Counted from the first letter of the stretch, positions 10,790 through 22,486 are shown. The stretch: 64,000 bases of DNA from Triatoma infestans (GCA_011037195.1 JAAEAF010000220.1:62001-126000); one strand, 5' to 3'. Notes: generated by a model from the sequence alone, not told the origin. Translations and numbers: made by a program.

Positions 10790-11480
10790 AATCACTCACA
10801 CGACTTTCTCTTACAGCAGTTTATATAATATTTTATAAAAAAAATAAATAAATAAATGTCAGATTTTCATCAAATTTGGAAATGTTCACTCAATTGCCCT
10901 TAAATAAATACAAGCGGTGGGATGGGGTAAAATAGATTAGTTCCCATGGCAGGTAGAAACACAATGTTTTATATTTTAATTCAGGACAGAGCGCGAAACA
11001 TAACACAAACTTAAAAAACATTTAAAATATAAAATGACTTAGATGACAACACCATGAAACATCCTAATATAAATTCTTGTGAGAAAATGTTTTAATTACT
11101 GAAGTGGCGTCATTACAATTTTCAAATAAAAATGATAGATACTACGTATAACGAAAATCGCTAGAGCCGTTTTTTGAGAAAAATCACGAAAAACTGAAAA
11201 AACAAAAAAATCAGTAAAATCGCATTTCCGGCTGATAGATTTTGCCCGAAATATTCGCGCAGATGCAGTGGTAATACCAAAAACGAAATACCAAGTTTGA
11301 GATCCCTGAGATTTTGCGTTTTCGAAATATTTGGCTATACATGCGCATGCGCGCACACACACATTCACAGACCATTTTTTCGTACTCAAGGGACCTCAAA
11401 ACATGCATTTCCGGCGAAAACTCAATTTCTAAAATTTGATACGATCGCAATACTTCCTCTTACTAAGAATGAGAGAAAAT
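10790..11480 (-). repeat. Family D repeat, long copy with intact 5' hairpin
   Basis: Begins AATCACTCACACGACTTTCTCTTAC (3' terminus, minus orientation). It shows the module marker GCATTTCCGGCTGATAGATTT near 11221, a GCGCACACACACATTC tract near 11350, the GGGACCTCAAAACATGC block, and ends CGATCGCAATACTTCCTC with TTACTAAGAATGAGAGAAAAT as the 5' hairpin. Confidence 0.8.
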
Positions 11481-11569
11481 AAAAAGTCTTTGGGTGACAA
11501 TTACTCACTCTTTTTTGTTTCTTACCCTAAATAATACAAATTATTGAAAGAGCCAAAATTCTTTAAAAT

Positions 11570-12060
11570 TGCAATGTTTTCAAACATCTGGTTGGGGTGG
11601 CCATAAAAAAAAAGGTGGTAGAGGTTAGACATAATAGTAACATTTAAAATATATAAAGTACATATTATATACTTTGAGTGGACATTGTGGACGCCCTCTA
11701 TCTCAAGACAATGTGGCATCCGTTTAAATTTAAACACAACTGAGAGGTCGTCAAAACCTCTTTAATTTTTTTTTTTTTTTTGAAAAATGTTCAAACAAAA
11801 ATTATACGTTTTTATCTTTGTGGTAAGCCCTTCAAACTTAAAGAAAATCGTTGTAGACGTTTTCGAGTAAACTCCAAAAGAACTCAAAAACCTATACTTT
11901 ATAGTCGTACTTTCAGTTAACTGATTTTCTCTAAATTTGGAATTCCATCAACGGTTCTGATGTATATTATATAGGTGGTATAATTATACTGAAGGGCCAC
12001 TTTAGTGGAAAGTATTACGTTACTGCTCCCTCAGAACGAATGGAAAAAAGTCTTTAGGCA
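11570..12060 (-). repeat. Family D repeat, module-3 variant, minus orientation
   Basis: Carries the variant block with a TGGGGTGGCCATAAAAA stretch, 'GACGCCCTCTATCTCAAGA', then AAACTTAAAGAAAATCGTTG and the AGTTAACTGATTTTCT module boundary. The same variant recurs at about 32600, 42535, 58640 and 60620. Confidence 0.65.
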
Positions 12061-12239
12061 ATGCTCTGTATGTATGTGGTAACAAAATATTTGCACTAAA
12101 CTCTTTTTTTTTTTAAATAGAAAGATAGGAAGGCCTAAAAATAGGTGGCTGGATGATGTAAAGATGATCTCAGAAAGTTGGGAATAAGAAGATGGAGGAC
12201 AAAGTTACTGTGGGGAAAGATTACTTTGGAGGCCAAAGT

Positions 12240-12632
12240 ACTACTAAAAAGCTCAAACTTAGCATTCCGTTTTGGTACTACAACCGGATCTGAACATGAA
12301 GATTTCGGACAAAATGCATCAACTTAAAGTGTGCAACTTTATTGAATGTTTTATTCAGTTTTTGCGATTTTTCTTGAAAATGAGTATTGACGACGATTTT
12401 CTATAAACTTGAAATCTTAACTGTACAGATAAAATCGTATCATCACTTCAACAAATTGGTTTTAGAAGATTTGGGGGGGCCTTTCGGTTATATTTAAATT
12501 TAAATTGATGCTTCATGGTCTTGATAACCCCCCACCACTTTTTCTTTTAATGACCGACCCATCTAAACATTGTAATCTGTACTAAAAGAAACTCGTGTGA
12601 GTGTTTCACAGCAGATTTTTTTTTTCTGTGGA
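12240..12632 (+). repeat. Family D repeat, partial copy with 3' terminus
   Basis: Plus-oriented module with CATGAAGATTTCGGACAAAAT near 12295 and GACGATTTTCTATAAACTTG near 12390, ending AAAAGAAACTCGTGTGAG then TGTTTCACAGCAGA and a T-run. It lies head-to-head with the preceding minus copy. Confidence 0.7.
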
Positions 12633-12649
12633 AACCTGATTAATTTTTT

Positions 12650-12986
12650 CTCTCACCATTAAAACTGGACATACAAAACCCATGATGTTTGGTGCTTCAT
12701 TAATGAGAGAAGAGAAAGTTAGACGCACTCTATTATCGATTAGTTAAGTTAAATTAGTAGCCATGATGAGGTATTATTCTTTTCCCTGAAGTGTTACACA
12801 GAAAATGATCGAGTATCTTTGATCGAGTATAAAATGAGACTTGATTTTTTTTTTTTAATTCTTTTATTTTTTTTACCTCTTCACACTTGTTAAGCCTAGA
12901 AAAGGAAGGGTGAGAGATTGGAAATAGTGATGTATAATCCTGGTAGTGTCCCCTCCCTCATAATGATATCCCATTTCCAATATTAT

Positions 12987-13017
<31 letters not shown>

Positions 13018-14970
13018 CCATCAAATAAAACGGCTCCTTATTATTAGCCGAAACCAATCACTATCACCTTACAAGGAACTGACCTATTTTACAAAGATAA
13101 TCAGTATTCCATCGTGGGAAACACACAAAACGGCTACTCAAATAAAGAATACACCCTTAAGGGTTTTTTTTTTAAATAAGACATAACAATCTTAAGCATC
13201 AATGATCTGCCAGTTTTTCTTAAAAATCCAGATGACAATTTTAACAATATGTCTCAAATGTTTTAATTAATGAATTTTCTTTAAAAGTGGAATGTTTCTT
13301 AAATCCTTAGGGCTCTTTAATATTATTAAAAGGAGCAAGGATTGTCCTAGATGGACAATCTCACCCCAGTTCAGCTTGTGGTAGAAAGAGGAGATATCCT
13401 CAGAATATCTAGGGGAAGGTACTAGAAGGAAGGCATCTAGGAGTGGTTTTATCCCTATCTGCGCCGAACAAACCTTAGGGAGGAATGATTAAGAAATAGA
13501 GTTTTCACAGAAGCTTTTCTTCGTAGCTTCGTTGCACCAATAAAAAGTGAAAGGAGGAGAAAAAAAAGGAAAAATTATCAAAATTTTCTATTTACTTTGC
13601 TAATTTACTAATTTTGTAATAATAAAATTTTGAATTTTTTCATTCTTTTTTCATTTATTTTTTTTAATTTATCTTTTACATCAATCCAAATCAAGAGTTA
13701 GTGTAAGGAATTAACACTACAGTATATTATTTAGCTAGCGAATTGTATTTTATTAATGAAAAACTAGGTGTTCCATTTTTTTTTTTTTGCTGAATGTTAT
13801 ATTTAGGGATTATAGCGGAAAAAAATAGGTAAGCTATTAGATGCGTAAAAATACCATATTAAAATAAATTATAACCATTTGTCTCTTTATTAGGAGCCAC
13901 GCGGTTACACCATAAGCAATCTACAAATCAGATCTGTTCAAATAGATCGTATTATTCCTCTTAATTGTGTATAATCTCTACACCAACAGCTGACATTCTA
14001 TCCAGCCTTTATTAACAGCCGTCCTGTCACGCCCAAACTCTTGCCTTCAACTTAAGGGAAGAAAGGGGATACCATGCAGCATTATAACAGGCAGGAGACT
14101 CAAGAATTCCCCCCAAAAAGCTCCTAAAGAACATTCTACAAATAGTATTCTTCGGGAAAATTCTAATGAAAAGCCATCGCAATCTATTTATCACAATCGC
14201 CTTTTTTACTTGGTCGCTCAGTAGCTCGTATCCTAAATTCTCACTAGATTTCCGCAGTGTCTAATTAATAATTTGTTAAACAGAGTAATTTAATCTTTCC
14301 CATTTACAAATGGAAAACTTCTTTTTGTTAAAAGCTCGAAATGTTCGTAAATTATGAAATATATCGGTAACAATGAAATAAATATTAACACTTTATAAAT
14401 ATCGCTTATAAAGAAAATAAAATAAAAATAAATAGCCGATCAAGCCATTAAGGCAACTGTTCAATAAAACACTTGAACAAAAGTATAGAAAAGAAAGATA
14501 AATGTAGTTAAGCTTATTCTACCAAAGAAGTTTACAAGAGTAACTAAAGTAATAAAAAAGAAAACTTCTTTGGAATAGAAAATAAAGAAATAATAAAGAT
14601 CGAATTTGTGTCAGTAAGTACGACAAAAACACATTTATCCAATAATAAACTCTAATAGTTTTAAATCGATTGACATCGACATGTTAAGAGTGGAGATTAG
14701 TAGTACCAGCTTTGTACTGCCTGGCACGAAAAAATATCTTTTTTGGAGGAAGCAGAGTGATGGCGGGAAAACTGTAAATAATAAACGTTATTATTTATCA
14801 AAAAAGGTAAATGATGTTACGTCATTTAATGGGTACTCCGTTAGTTCTGACCGGAAACACGCTAAGATTGTTGCATGCACGCTAATATACACGAGATATA
14901 CTAATAATTTTTTCAGAAAAAAGGAAAAGAATGCATTTCAAGCGTTTTATATTGTAACAAAAAAAAAAAA
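12650..14970. other. Non-repeat AT-rich interval with one GA microsatellite; no gene seen
   Basis: The longest stretch in the left half without recognisable element termini. It holds a GA microsatellite at 12991-13018, many homopolymer runs and a somewhat richer patch near 13340-13490 and 13990-14110. The only long frame (14681-15049, 122 codons) overlaps a family D end and has low-complexity Lys runs, so it is not supported as coding. Confidence 0.5.
12991..13018 (+). repeat. (GA)n microsatellite
   Basis: Uninterrupted AG dinucleotides over about 28 bases. Confidence 0.95.
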
Positions 14971-15151
14971 AAAAAAATCTGATTTAAAACACTCACACGA
15001 TTTTCTCTTACTACAGTTTACACAGATTGACAAATTTTCTTCAAACTGATATTTTTACTAAATGCTTGTCTTCACCATACACGCGCCCTCCCAAAGTTCT
15101 TCAAATGAACTTTCTCTGAAAAAAGTTCCCAACTAAAGTGACAGGTCTCTG

Positions 15152-15315
15152 CTAGCGTACTGGTTAGTGGAGGACCCGGGTTCGAGTCCACTGGAGATAT
15201 TTTCTTCCTAGGAGCCTCTACATATCGCTGCCCGGTGATGGACAGTGTTGTTATAACGAAAGAACACTGTCCGGTTGCCGGCAGTGCACTGAGAAGACGC
15301 CTTAAATTAAAAAAA
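15152..15315 (+). mobile_element. tRNA-derived SINE, copy 1
   Basis: The head resembles a tRNA: an A-box-like TAGCGTACTGGTTAGTGG followed by the B box GGTTCGAGTCC at about 15180, the two parts of a polymerase III internal promoter. The body contains TTTCTTCCTAGGAGCCTCTA and GGTTGCCGGCAGTGC, shared with two other copies here. It ends in an A-rich tail. The element is flanked by a direct duplication AGGTCTCTG (15143-15151 and 15316-15324), as expected for target-primed retroposition, and it sits inside a family D copy. It encodes no protein and would depend on a LINE for movement. Confidence 0.85.
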
Positions 15316-15559
15316 AGGTCTCTGTATTCACGATTTGTGTACATAACAATTTAATGAAATCCGTCAAAAAACGTAGAAAACTGAAATACCTTTAGTAAAA
15401 ACGCACTCCGGTCAACCGATTTTCTTCAAATGCAAAATTCTGAAAACATATTTAATTCTAATTAATATAATGCCGCTCTCTAGAAACCACCTTAAATAAA
15501 TTTTCCCACAGAAATGTTTCAAACAAAAATGTAGCTTATTGTATGTGTGGTTTTATTCT

Positions 15560-15742
15560 TTTAATTTTTTTTTTTTTTTTTTGAGGGGATATGCATTACA
15601 GCCAGTGCCTTCTCTAGCTACAGACAACATTGTCCTTCATCTGACAATGAGCTGTAGAGGCTACTAGGAAGACAAATCTAAGGCATCATGCTGGATTCGA
15701 ACCCGGGACCTCCAGCCACTATCCCTGAGCCAATCTCTTCCC
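15560..15742 (-). mobile_element. tRNA-derived SINE, copy 2
   Basis: Reverse-oriented copy of the same SINE family: a T-run of about 18 at the left (the A tail in minus orientation), then CTGTAGAGGCTACTAGGAAGAC (body) and GGATTCGAACCCGGGACC, the complement of the pol III B box. It lies in the same family D copy as SINE copy 1 but in opposite orientation. I could not define a clean target-site duplication, so the ends are approximate. Confidence 0.75.
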
Positions 15743-16084
15743 TTGCATTTGTAGTAAATATGCCAAGTTAAAAAAAAAAAAAAATCGTTGGATCCGTTGT
15801 CGCAAACATCGCAAAAACTGAAACATCCATTGAGTAAAATGGTACTTCCGGTTGAGGAATTTTGACAGTAAGAGTTCCTGTCGGTAATACCCACACGGAA
15901 TGTCAATTTTGAATTTTCTGCGATGTTTCGTTTTTGAGCTGTGCAGTTCACAGACACATTCACAGACCATTTTTAAACACTACTTTGTTTGACTCAGGAG
16001 ATCTCAAAACTTTTATTTCCTGTGAATACTCGAAATAGAAAATTTGACAGGATTACAATACAATTGAAACTGATCTAACAAGAG

Positions 16085-16668
16085 AATCTAACAGCAGTAA
16101 AGGGAACTACTGTAATCGAATCAAATTTTCGATATCGAGTTTTCACCAGATATATTACACGTTTGAGGCCTCCTGAGTCAGAAAAAGTGGTTTTTAGAAA
16201 TTGGTATATATATATTGGAAAATCATGGAAATTTCAAACTTGATATTTAGTTTAAATGCTAGCATCGGACCTTGACAAAGGTTTTGATAAAAAACGTAAC
16301 ACTTTACTGAATGGATTTATTAAATTTTTTGTAATTTTCTCGAAAATGGATTAAAGGATTTTTTTTAAACTCGGAAAATTCATTTAAAGGGACTTTTGAA
16401 GGAGGAGTGGGGTTATGCTTTCCTTTAAAGAGGTATTTTAATTTATTATTCGATTCTATCATCCGTATAATATTACCTAAATATGTTCAAAAATTCCGAG
16501 TCCTATTTTACCGGAAGTGCTATTTTACTGAACAGTTATTTCAGTTTTCTATGATTTTCTCCATAAAAATACCGACGGTTTCATTAAACAACATCCAGAA
16601 GGAATTGCCAGTGTGAAGAAAACTGCCATTTCTGTAAAAGTCTTGTGAGTGTTTCACACCAGATTTTT
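16085..16668 (+). repeat. Family D repeat, plus copy paired head-to-head with the preceding minus copy
   Basis: Begins near AATCGAATCAAATTTTCGATATCG, has the CTCCTGAGTCAGAAAAAGTG block at 16170, one module boundary near 16500 (TTTTACCGGAAGTGC), and ends GTAAAAGTCTTGTGAGTG then TTTCACACCAGATTTTT. With the minus copy at 14975-16060 it forms a large inverted pair. Confidence 0.8.
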
Positions 16669-16669
16669 A

Positions 16670-17500
16670 ATATATATATCAAAACTTATGACAATTTGAA
16701 TGCATTGCAATTAAATGAAATTAAATTTACTTTCTCTATAACACTCATAATAATAGGTTTTAAATCATTTCATACATCATGTAGGAAGGAATCTGTTATG
16801 AAAAAATATGAACCAATAATAATTATAAAAGTAACACAAGATTTAAAAGAAAAAAGAAAGGACTAAAGAAAGATAGAGAATACGCTTCCCACACAGTTCT
16901 GACGTGAAAAATATGAACTAGGATGAAAAGAGATCGAAAATAAGAAAAAGAAAACAAAAAATAGAATTCATAAAAGTAATTATGGTTTAGTATAAGATGC
17001 TAGGTAACTAGGTAACCACAAACTTACTACATACTACATTAACAAATTACCAAAACAAAAAATTTTTTCCCCTATCTTCTGACAAAAGATAATTCATAAT
17101 ATTTCAGTATTACGAGTAATTTATTAGAGGTTACCATAGTGTAACAAGTGAATGCGGTGCGGTACTTATTAAGTTATATTAATGGCATAACTAAGAAAAG
17201 GAGATTTGTGATTAATTACCATGTGTTGTGTGGAGGTGGTTAGAAGAAATAATGTCTACGTATCAGTGTATTACTCTTCAAGTCTTCCTTTTTAGAATGG
17301 AATTTTATGTTTTATGGGCTTTGGATATAGAAATAGAAAATGATTGAAATGCAGTGAACTAGGAAAGCCATTTGTATGGCAACAATGCACCTGGAATTCG
17401 CATTTCTATGTCATGTTCAATATTGTTAAATTTTAATTAATGTGTTTGCTAACCGTCGCAGTGAACATCAACTGATCAACAGTTGGATATAAAAGCCGTG
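16670..17500. other. No gene seen
   Basis: AT-rich, A-run-rich sequence. A TATA-like GGATATAAAAGCCG occurs at about 17486, directly before a family D terminus; no reading frame follows it. Confidence 0.5.
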
Positions 17501-17504
17501 TGAA

Positions 17505-18120
17505 AAATAAATCTGGTATGAAACACGAAAACGACTTTTTTCTTTAAATTTTGTAATACTTTTCCTGAGCTCAAACTTATAAATATAACATGCTGCTAGA
17601 TACCCTTGGTTCATGTACTTTCAATGAGAATGTAGTCAGCGTTAATAGCATTGAAGGAACTCAATTAACATTTCAAATCACACGCCACAAATTCCGCAGC
17701 AATCCATGTAAAACCAGTTTTCCCGGAGGAAATCTTTTAATAAAAGTTACAGAACTTTATCTATGCAGTCAGCATTCAAAGTTTAAAGAAAATCGTTTTA
17801 GCCGTTTTCGGGAAAATTCTAAAAAAGATTCGAAAAAATTCTAACATATCTGTGCAGTTAGCAGTAAGTTTAAAGAAAACCATTTGTAGTCAATTTAGAA
17901 ATAATTTCAAAAAAAACAACTCAAAAAACTATTGTGTAAGGTGGCACTTCCGGTTAACCGATTTCCTTCAAATTTAGAATTCTATAAATGTTTCTAACGT
18001 ATATTAATATTAAATAATGAATAAAACCATACATTGTAAAGTGGTACTTTAGAGTTTATAGGTTAAGCATAACCCTACCGTTCCCTCAGAAATCCACATA
18101 AAATGTACAAAGTGTTGTGT
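17505..18120 (-). repeat. Family D repeat, partial copy
   Basis: Begins TCTGGTATGAAACACGAAAACGACTTTTTTC, a decayed 3' terminus. Contains AGTTTAAAGAAAATCG twice (17778 and 17868) and GCACTTCCGGTTAACCGATTT near 17943. Confidence 0.7.
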
Positions 18121-18368
18121 ACATGAGTATCATATATATTATATATATATCTCGACCTTCTCTCCATAATGTACGATATATAGTGTACATTATGTATATT
18201 TGAATAGAAAGTATGTATGTACCTTTCTCATTGTATTTATATTTTATTATGATTATAAATATTATATAATAAGTAATTTATTATTTAAAAAATAAATAAA
18301 ATAAATATAGTTAAAACAACAGGTCAATAGGAAATACTTAAGATCGCCATTTTCTTTATATTCCGGAA

Positions 18369-18413
18369 AGAGAGAGAGCGAGTAAGAGAGAGAGAGAGAG
18401 TGAGAGAGAGAAG
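18369..18413 (+). repeat. (GA)n-rich microsatellite
   Basis: Interrupted AG repeat of about 45 bases. Confidence 0.9.
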
Positions 18414-18519
18414 AAAGACATTCACTTCTAACAATACATAAATTTTATTTTAAAATAGAGAAATTTTTTTGATTAATCTAGTGGTAATTATAAAATATTT
18501 TTACAAAAATTATAATGTT

Positions 18520-19010
18520 TCAAACAAAAAAGTGATGACGTTTCTATCTTTGCAGCAAGCATGCCAACTTTAAAGGAAATCGTTATAGTCGTTTTCGACA
18601 AAATTCCAAAAATACTCAAAAAACCGATACTGTAAAATCGCACTTCCGCTTCACTAATTTTCTTCAAATCTGGAAGTCTATAAAGGTTTTTAATGTATAT
18701 TAATATTATATAGAGGTAAAAATCATATATTATACTGAATAGGTACTTTAGAGGAAACCATAACGCTACTGTTCCCCCAGAAACACCAAAAAAATCAATT
18801 TTTCCGGGAAAATGTTTCAAATAAAGTGACTGGTGTTTACGTGTGTGTAGTTAGTACACGCTGCTGAAAAAAAAGGTTGGAGCCGTTATCGAGAAAATCA
18901 AAAATCACGAAAAACTAAATAAAAAAAAAACACATTCAGGAAAGTCACAACTTCCGGTAGATGGATTGCCCGAAATCTCTAGGGTCTAAATGGAATGCCG
19001 AGTCTATACA
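18520..19010 (-). repeat. Family D repeat, partial copy
   Basis: Two modules in minus orientation: GCACTTCCGCTTCACTAATTT at 18638 and AACTTCCGGTAGATGGATT at 18948, separated by the TGTTCCCCCAGAAACACC and CCGGGAAAATGTTTCAAAT blocks. The 3' end is missing. Confidence 0.7.
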
Positions 19011-19014
19011 TACT

Positions 19015-19570
19015 TTGTTACACTAACTTAAAAGTTACACCAGCTACAAATTTTGTTTGCAACATTTCTCTGAGAAAAATTCATTTAAAGCGGCTTTTGG
19101 GGGAGGCAGTGGGATTGTTTCCCTCTAAACTGCCAATTTAGTTTATTATACGATTCCTTAATCTAAATAAATATTAATTAGAATTAAATATGATGCCAAA
19201 ATTCTGAGTTTGAAAAAACTCGGTAGACCTGAAGAGCGAACCTATTCATTGAACAGTTTTTTTGTTGTTAAGTTTTCTGCAATTTTCTCCATAAAAACAC
19301 CAATGGATTTCATTTTTAACATTTTTTATACTAATAAAAAATACACAGACCTATCACTTTTATGTGTAACTTTTTTCGGAGAAAGTTCGGTTTATGGAGT
19401 TTTGGGTGAGGCTTTTCCTCAAACAAAGTGGATTTATTAAGTTTAGATTTTCCCATTGATATAACATTGAAGATAATTAAATATCTAGAAATTAGTATAT
19501 GTTCAAACAATGAAAACCACTAAAAGTCGCATTTCTGGTTGACGAAATCACTTTGTGTCGATGCGTAGAT
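19015..19570 (+). repeat. Family D repeat, partial copy
   Basis: Plus-oriented modules with AACATTTCTCTGAGAAAAATTC, GGCTTTTGGGGGAGGC and TTAATTAGAATTAAATATG. Directly abuts the previous minus copy head-to-head. Confidence 0.65.
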
Positions 19571-20170
19571 GTTACCTAAACGAATACAAGTTTGTGCATC
19601 CGGATGATTTTACATCATTGAGATATTTGGCATGATTGCAATTATATATATATAAATTTCGTCAATGATAGATATTCTCTATCCTTCGGAGAAGATAAGA
19701 AAAAAAAAACGCGACTAAAATAAATAAAAACGATGAAAGCAAACAGGAAACTGGAGATAAACACTAAAAAAAGAAGGAACAAAGAATGAAAGCAATAAAT
19801 GGAGAGGTAACTGTTTGTATTAAAAACAAAACTATCATGATACAATGGAAGTAGTACGTAATAAACAATGTGCTCGATTGTTTACACGCGCAAGGACTTT
19901 TGATAAAACAAAGGTTATAAGAATACTTCCGGTCAGCTGGTTTTTTTTTAGTTTCAATAGAAAAAAAAAGTCATTAAAGAATCGGTAGTCGTAAACATAA
20001 AGTTTCTATTAAACAAAAAGAGATGTGTTCTATTTACTGTTAAGAGGAAATATTACGTTGATAATTAAATTTCAGAGATAAAAAGAAAAAAGATTATATA
20101 TTTTTTTCGCAACGATCTGAATGTGAATTAAAAACATGCGCGTCTTTCCTAATTTTTTTTTTTTTTTACT
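19571..20170. other. No gene seen
   Basis: AT-rich. The minus-strand frame at 19642-19845 is a hydrophobic, low-complexity translation with no recognisable motif. Confidence 0.5.
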
Positions 20171-20174
20171 TTCC

Positions 20175-20520
20175 GAGATTATAGCACAGGCAACCTAATA
20201 AACTACATACACATGCATCACTTTTATATGAAACATTTTTTTCCAGGTTGTATTGATTCATGAGGGGGGTGATCTGTGGGCTGTGGAGGGGAACTGCAAA
20301 GTTTAGGCTTTCCTCTAAGATTTCCATATTTTAAGAAAATATTAATCGCAATTATATCTTTTCTTTTTACTTTATAGGCTACTGAGTTTTATTTCTCATA
20401 GGTTACTGAGTTTTTATTTTCTCAAGGAGACACTCCCAACGATATTCTTTATATTTGGTACGCTAACTGCGCAGATATTAAAATATCAAGTTTATTTTAA
20501 GCATTTCTCCGGAAAAAAAA
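20175..20520 (+). repeat. Family D repeat, small degraded fragment
   Basis: Shows TTTTATATGAAACATTTTTTTCC and later GATATTCTTTATATTTGGTAC in the family's module order, but is strongly decayed. Confidence 0.45.
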
Positions 20521-20814
20521 GAAAAAACTGTTTACTTCTGAAGCAAGCGAGAAAGTGTATTAAAATGGCCTGGGGGAAGGGCATTTTAATGAGAAAAGTT
20601 TTAGCAATTATTCACTCATTTCTACTGGAAACTCTCATCAATAACTGTAAAACTTTGGGAAATGTTAATTAACCGAAAAGAAAACGAATCTAAGTGATAG
20701 TGAGCTGAGTGTGGTGTATTGTTGGTGATGTCAGTCTGCGATACTCTCAACAAAATCCTTGAAGATATGCTAAACCTATAGTCCAAACTCGCTCTTTCAT
20801 AATTAATCAAATCC

Positions 20815-21670
20815 AGAATAAAACATATTTGGTGTAAAACACTGACACGTTTTTCTCTTACTCCTCTTAAATGCAGTTATATACAAAACTGTTAAATTGT
20901 GATAGTGGTGGCGGTGGGGTGGGGTGTCAAGTGCCAACCTACCAACATAGACAGATAATGATTGCATTGAGAGCGCCAATAATAATGAACGAACACAATT
21001 GAATTTTAACGTCTCAAATTCCTCAGAACCACCTAAAAACTGTTTTTTCAGAAAACTATTACAAATAAAAGTGATTGGTTTATATCTATGCAGCAAGTAT
21101 TCCAAGTTTAAAGAAAATCTTAATAACTGTTTTCGAGAAAATGCCAAAAAAAGTCAAAAACCTATTCTGTATAATCGTTTTCCGGTATTATTAATATTAT
21201 AATAGGTGGTAAAACCATATATTACACTGAAGTGATACTTTACAGAAAAGAATAATAACGTCCCAGAAATACACCAAAAATAAATTTTCGCAGGAAAATG
21301 TGCCAAATAAAAATGGTAAGTATTTATGTGTGTATAGTTAATACATGAAGTTTGTAGAAAATCGTTGGATCCGTTTTGGAGGAAATCACGAAAAACTGAA
21401 AAAAAAAAATTCTGTAAAGTCGCACTTCCGGTTGATGGATATTGTCCGGAATCTTCGTGTTTCATGCTGTGGTGGTGCATCAACGGAATACCAACTTTGA
21501 GCTTCCTGCGTTTTTGGGTTTTGCGATATTCTGTTAACAATCACACACACAACATACAGACCATTCACTAAAAATATTTCATTCATATACAGAGGAACTT
21601 CAATTCAATTATATTGTCGGTATTTATTGAATAATAAAAATTAGACAAGATCGCAATACTTCCACTTTCA
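20815..21670 (-). repeat. Family D repeat, full-length copy of the module-3 variant
   Basis: Begins with TTTGGTGTAAAACACTGACACG then TTTTTCTCTTACTCC (3' terminus, minus). Contains the GTGGCGGTGGGGTGGGGTG variant block near 20910, AGTTTAAAGAAAATC at 21108, GCACTTCCGGTTGATGGAT at 21421, an ACACACAC tract near 21545, and ends at CGCAATACTTCCAC. The 128-codon minus frame across it is a repeat translation. Confidence 0.8.
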
Positions 21671-21689
21671 ACAATAAAAGATAGTAATA

Positions 21690-22240
21690 GATATGTTAAA
21701 GTGAAAAAACAATAACTTATCTTTGTACTTATACAAATTAATTATTTAAATAAGTTTCAATAACAAAACAAAGCTCTTAATAAACTTTAAATTGATTGCT
21801 TCTAATCCCAAAATTAATCCAAAGACAAACACACCAAAATTAATAATATAATTAATATAAGAAATTAAAAAAACAATTTTTTTTTAAATGAAAGTTATTT
21901 CGAAAATACATTAATTTTATAGAAACAATGTTACGATGAAATATTTCCCAAAGAATATAATTAATAAACTCCATAATTTACATAATAAAATCAAGAAATT
22001 ATTATATGCATCATAAAACAGATTGTTTTCATTAGAAAGTAACCAAAATAAATATTTTATGTCTACTTTTCATTCAATATTATACTGAGAGGGGGGAGGG
22101 CGGCAAAAAATAAAATAAATATCTGCTAGTGAAACACGACTGTCTCTTGCTGCAGCAGTTAATACAATTATTGTTCAAGATATTTTAATAAATTGTCTAA
22201 TTCGGTAGTAAGGAACATAAAGTTGTTTCTTACAAATAAC
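21690..22240. other. No gene seen
   Basis: Very AT-rich sequence with A- and T-runs. A short decayed family D end (GTGAAACACGACTGTCTCTTGC) lies near 22129. Confidence 0.5.
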
Positions 22241-22250
22241 AAGTAGTAGG

Positions 22251-22486
22251 GGGAAAGGAATAGCTAATGTTTAGCATGCTGGACTTCCACGCGTAGAACC
22301 CGGGTTCGAGTCCAGCTGTGCTACCCTTAGATTTTTTCTTCCTAGGAGCTTCTACAGCTCACTCTCCAGTGATGTAACGATGTCTGTAACGAGAAGACAC
22401 TATCCGGAGGCCGGTAGTGCTCTGAGAAGGCTCCGGGCGCCAATAATCATACATGTTGACGAGCCATAAATTAAAAAAAAAAAAAT
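22251..22486 (+). mobile_element. tRNA-derived SINE, copy 3 (longest)
   Basis: The tRNA-like head carries TAGCATGCTGGACTTCC, then the B box GGGTTCGAGTCCAGC near 22306, so it resembles a tRNA around the T-loop. The body shares TTTTCTTCCTAGGAGCTTCT, ACACTATCCGGAGGCCGGTAG and TGCTCTGAGAAGGC with the two copies near 15.2 and 15.6 kb, and it extends further (GGGCGCCAATAATCATAC) before a long A tail. A 10-bp direct repeat with one mismatch, AAG(T/C)AGTAGG, flanks it at 22241-22250 and 22487-22496, consistent with LINE-driven insertion. This copy is the best candidate for the family's reference sequence. Confidence 0.85.

Larger units (their letters stand above)
14975..16060 (-). repeat. Family D repeat, full-length copy interrupted by two SINEs
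   Basis: The copy starts with the 3' terminus (ACACTCACACGATTTTCTCTTAC at 14989) and runs through modules near 15405 (CTCCGGTCAACCGATTTTC) and 15844 (ACTTCCGGTTGAGGAATTTTG) to the GACTCAGGAGATCTCAAAAC block at 15991. Two SINE insertions split it, at 15152-15315 and about 15560-15742. Removing the SINEs restores continuity of the family sequence, which shows that the SINEs moved after this copy was in place. Confidence 0.8.

Noticed and set aside
14681..15049. 122-codon plus frame as a gene
   Set aside because: It ends across a family D terminus and contains a run of nine lysine-coding AAA codons from a poly-A tract. No conserved domain.
17486..17500. TATA-like GGATATAAAAGCCG as a host gene promoter
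   Set aside because: Only a family D terminus follows it, with no initiator or reading frame.
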